Assembly (NCBI GenBank): GCA_900553925.1
Contig: USFH01000138.1
Span: 1-5,528, forward strand
DNA: 5,528 nucleotides
Origin: an uncultured Clostridium sp.
GTDB taxonomy: Bacteria; Bacillota; Clostridia; Lachnospirales; Lachnospiraceae
Direction: 5' to 3'
This document shows positions 5,401 to 5,528 of this stretch, piece after piece. The translations under genes and the position numbers were made by a program. Under the pieces are notes generated by a model, which was not told where the DNA came from, ran no database searches, and was given only the letters and a program-made list of their open reading frames with translations. How positions within the stretch are numbered: the stretch's first letter is position 1; each line of letters starts with the position of its first letter.

Positions 5401-5528
5401 CCTGCCCCATAACTTCCATACAATCAATCTCACCGCATCTTGGCCACTGACCATATACATTCTCATCGTTAGCCATTAACCAGAATGCCGGAAGGTATCC
5501 CTGTCCATTTGGAACCTTTGCCCTTACT
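2480..5528 (-). CDS. Secreted GH16 beta-glucanase with three CBM_4_9-like modules and six ChW repeats (5' end outside window)
   Basis: The open frame runs through the window edge; 1015 residues are visible (numbered here from the first complete codon at 5527). The ATG at 5476 lies inside the catalytic domain, because conserved GH16 sequence precedes it (VRAKVPNGQGYLPAFWL), so it is not the start. Residues 1-160 are the C-terminal part of GH16: GEIDCMEV carries the E-x-D-x-x-E active site (Glu33 nucleophile, Asp35, Glu38 acid/base), then ITWYVDGKKY and a typical closing strand DYVRVYQ. The ExDxxE form is that of laminarinase-like GH16, so beta-1,3- or mixed-linkage glucan hydrolysis is the likely reaction; the exact substrate is inference. 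Three CBM_4_9-like modules follow (about 184-334, 352-478, 481-642), the middle one short and divergent. A TPENP linker (645-674) and six ChW repeats (681-995) end the protein. No dockerin, LPXTG or C-terminal membrane helix is seen. TAG stop at 2482-2480; intrinsic terminator just after. The signal peptide would be outside the window. Confidence 0.93.
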   Translation of the reverse strand, partial: VRAKVPNGQGYLPAFWLMANDENVYGQWPRCGEIDCMEVMGQDTNKLYGTIHYGNPHAESQGTYTIEDGPSFSDEFHTFTCDWEPGKITWYVDGKKYHEESNWHSTTEGQGTLTYPAPFDQPFYIILNLAVGGSWVGNPNEETSFVDNPFVVDYVRVYQKDSYDENVTRPEVKFEPTNEPDDSGNYIKNSTFAEAEDLTDDTNWKFITALDGAATAEIKDNSMVIKTEKAGTVDYSVQLVQANIPFEKGATYEVSFDAKASENRKMNVDVKAPDRGYQSYMKTMVPELTTEMKHFSTQFVMKADSDVNGRLEFNMGNAGLGNIVLQNVAVKKILNPDPNAKEEKTILANGSCIYNGSFQEGKNHLGYWDITPEGADIKVTGLSDGRRLVTEGKNVTISQSDLAFKEGTAYALSFDAYAQNGATVVATVGGNTYKVNVEAGNEKKDYVVKIPATAKFTDKTVSLKIEGAISLDNVKMVEDAKIKNGSFNDNLSGYEVYVDGTAKATVVVDSLKENNALDVTVDNTGADDWRIQIKQNNVLLEKGKKYKLSYEAKSSIDRKIRVVMQGGEALGWPVYSEHSDDQDANDGIVTLTSEYQKFTEEFIMTEETDAQAFLSICLGNVGGQITDQHRIVIDNISLVEAENLTPENPTPENPTPENPTPENPTPENPTPQNPIVKPVTVSYSTHIQSYGWNKSAAKNGAVAGTTGKAKRLEAIKISVEGNEDLGIQYTTHCQGYGWLNWSSNGEISGTTCEAKRLEAIKIQLTGADRDKYDVYYRVHAQGYGWMNWAKNGEAAGTAGLAKRLEAIQVVVVKKGESVPDKFEGVTASEKKAYMASAAATAATVEGSDRAHVQYRSHLQTYGWQNWKNDGDISGTTGKAKRLESLKLELKNKDYTGGICYNAHVQTIGWQADPNKSATWKKDGEFCGTTGNAKRLEAIQIELYGEMAEHYDIYYRVHSQTYGWMKWAKNGEMSGTTGQHKRIEGIQVVLVKKGEQAPSDNYKGAVTNTTKTFLSK
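2543..3487 (-). repeat. Six ChW repeats in two groups of three
   Basis: Six protein repeats of about 45 residues share the pattern H-x-Q-x-Y/I-G-W, then N/D-G-x-x-x-G-T, then K-R-L/I-E followed by a hydrophobic strand. This is the ChW (clostridial hydrophobic with conserved Trp) repeat. Group one spans about 3487-3068 and group two about 2974-2543, separated by an Ala-rich spacer (AYMASAAATAATVEGS). Repeat 3 and repeat 6 are closest to each other: both begin with YYRVH, contain WAKNGE and end in VKKGE. ChW repeats occur on secreted clostridial proteins, and a role in substrate, protein or surface binding has been proposed; the ligand here is unknown. Confidence 0.88.
3507..3596 (-). repeat. 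15-bp tandem repeat encoding the TPENP linker
   Basis: Five near-identical 15-base units occupy 3522-3596, and a diverged sixth (encoding PTPQN) covers 3507-3521. They encode Thr-Pro-Glu-Asn-Pro repeats between the third CBM_4_9-like module and the ChW repeats. The only difference among the five units is a synonymous Pro codon: CCG, CCA, CCG, CCA, CCA in gene order. Pro/Thr-rich linkers of this kind normally separate catalytic and binding modules in secreted hydrolases. The near identity suggests copy-number change by slippage or unequal recombination. Confidence 0.95.

Noticed and set aside
2480..5476. GH16 gene beginning at the ATG at 5476
   Set aside because: Conserved GH16 sequence (VRAKVPNGQGYLPAFWL) continues in frame upstream to the window edge, so this Met is internal to the catalytic domain.

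Overview
The window reads as a stretch of a Gram-positive anaerobe of the Clostridia, most likely a gut Lachnospiraceae-type bacterium. The grounds are strong AGGAG-type Shine-Dalgarno sites, ChW (clostridial hydrophobic, conserved Trp) repeats, a short lipoprotein with a Ser/Thr/Glu tether, and what looks like the start of a pyruvate formate-lyase. The genus cannot be fixed from the sequence alone. Every gene I support lies on the minus strand, so the order of transcription runs from high to low coordinates.

Layout in transcription order: (1) 5528-2480, the 3' part of a large secreted glycoside hydrolase family 16 enzyme (beta-1,3- or mixed-linkage glucanase type). It carries three CBM_4_9-like carbohydrate-binding modules, a TPENP repeat linker and six ChW repeats arranged as two groups of three. 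Its 5' end lies outside the window. (2) 2464-2425, a strong intrinsic terminator that closes this gene. (3) 2424-2207, a non-coding stretch with a small hairpin, three TGCATCA direct repeats and a promoter. (4) 2206-1736, a small lipoprotein, followed 27 bases later by (5) 1708-1358, a short LytTR DNA-binding protein, probably in one transcript. (6) A promoter at about 1318-1326, then 1275-451, a pyridoxal/pyridoxamine kinase, overlapping by one base (7) 451-188, a Cys-rich TIGR04076-family protein. (8) A promoter and an unusual AT-rich set of half-sites at 78-150, then (9) 55-1, the first 18 codons of a probable formate C-acetyltransferase.

Functionally, the GH16 protein would act outside the cell on beta-glucans, with CBMs and ChW repeats holding it to polysaccharide or the cell surface. 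The lipoprotein/LytTR pair looks like a small envelope-plus-regulator cassette of unknown signal. The kinase and its coupled partner belong to vitamin B6 salvage plus an unknown function. The last gene would be central fermentation. The terminator at 2425-2464 argues that the glucanase is transcriptionally separate from the rest. No RNA genes, insertion sequences or CRISPR arrays were seen. No wholly new system is evident. The points most worth checking are the triplet organisation of the ChW repeats, the translational coupling of an uncharacterised Cys-rich protein to a B6 kinase, the N-terminally short LytTR protein beside a lipoprotein, and the repeated half-sites in front of the formate-lyase-like gene.
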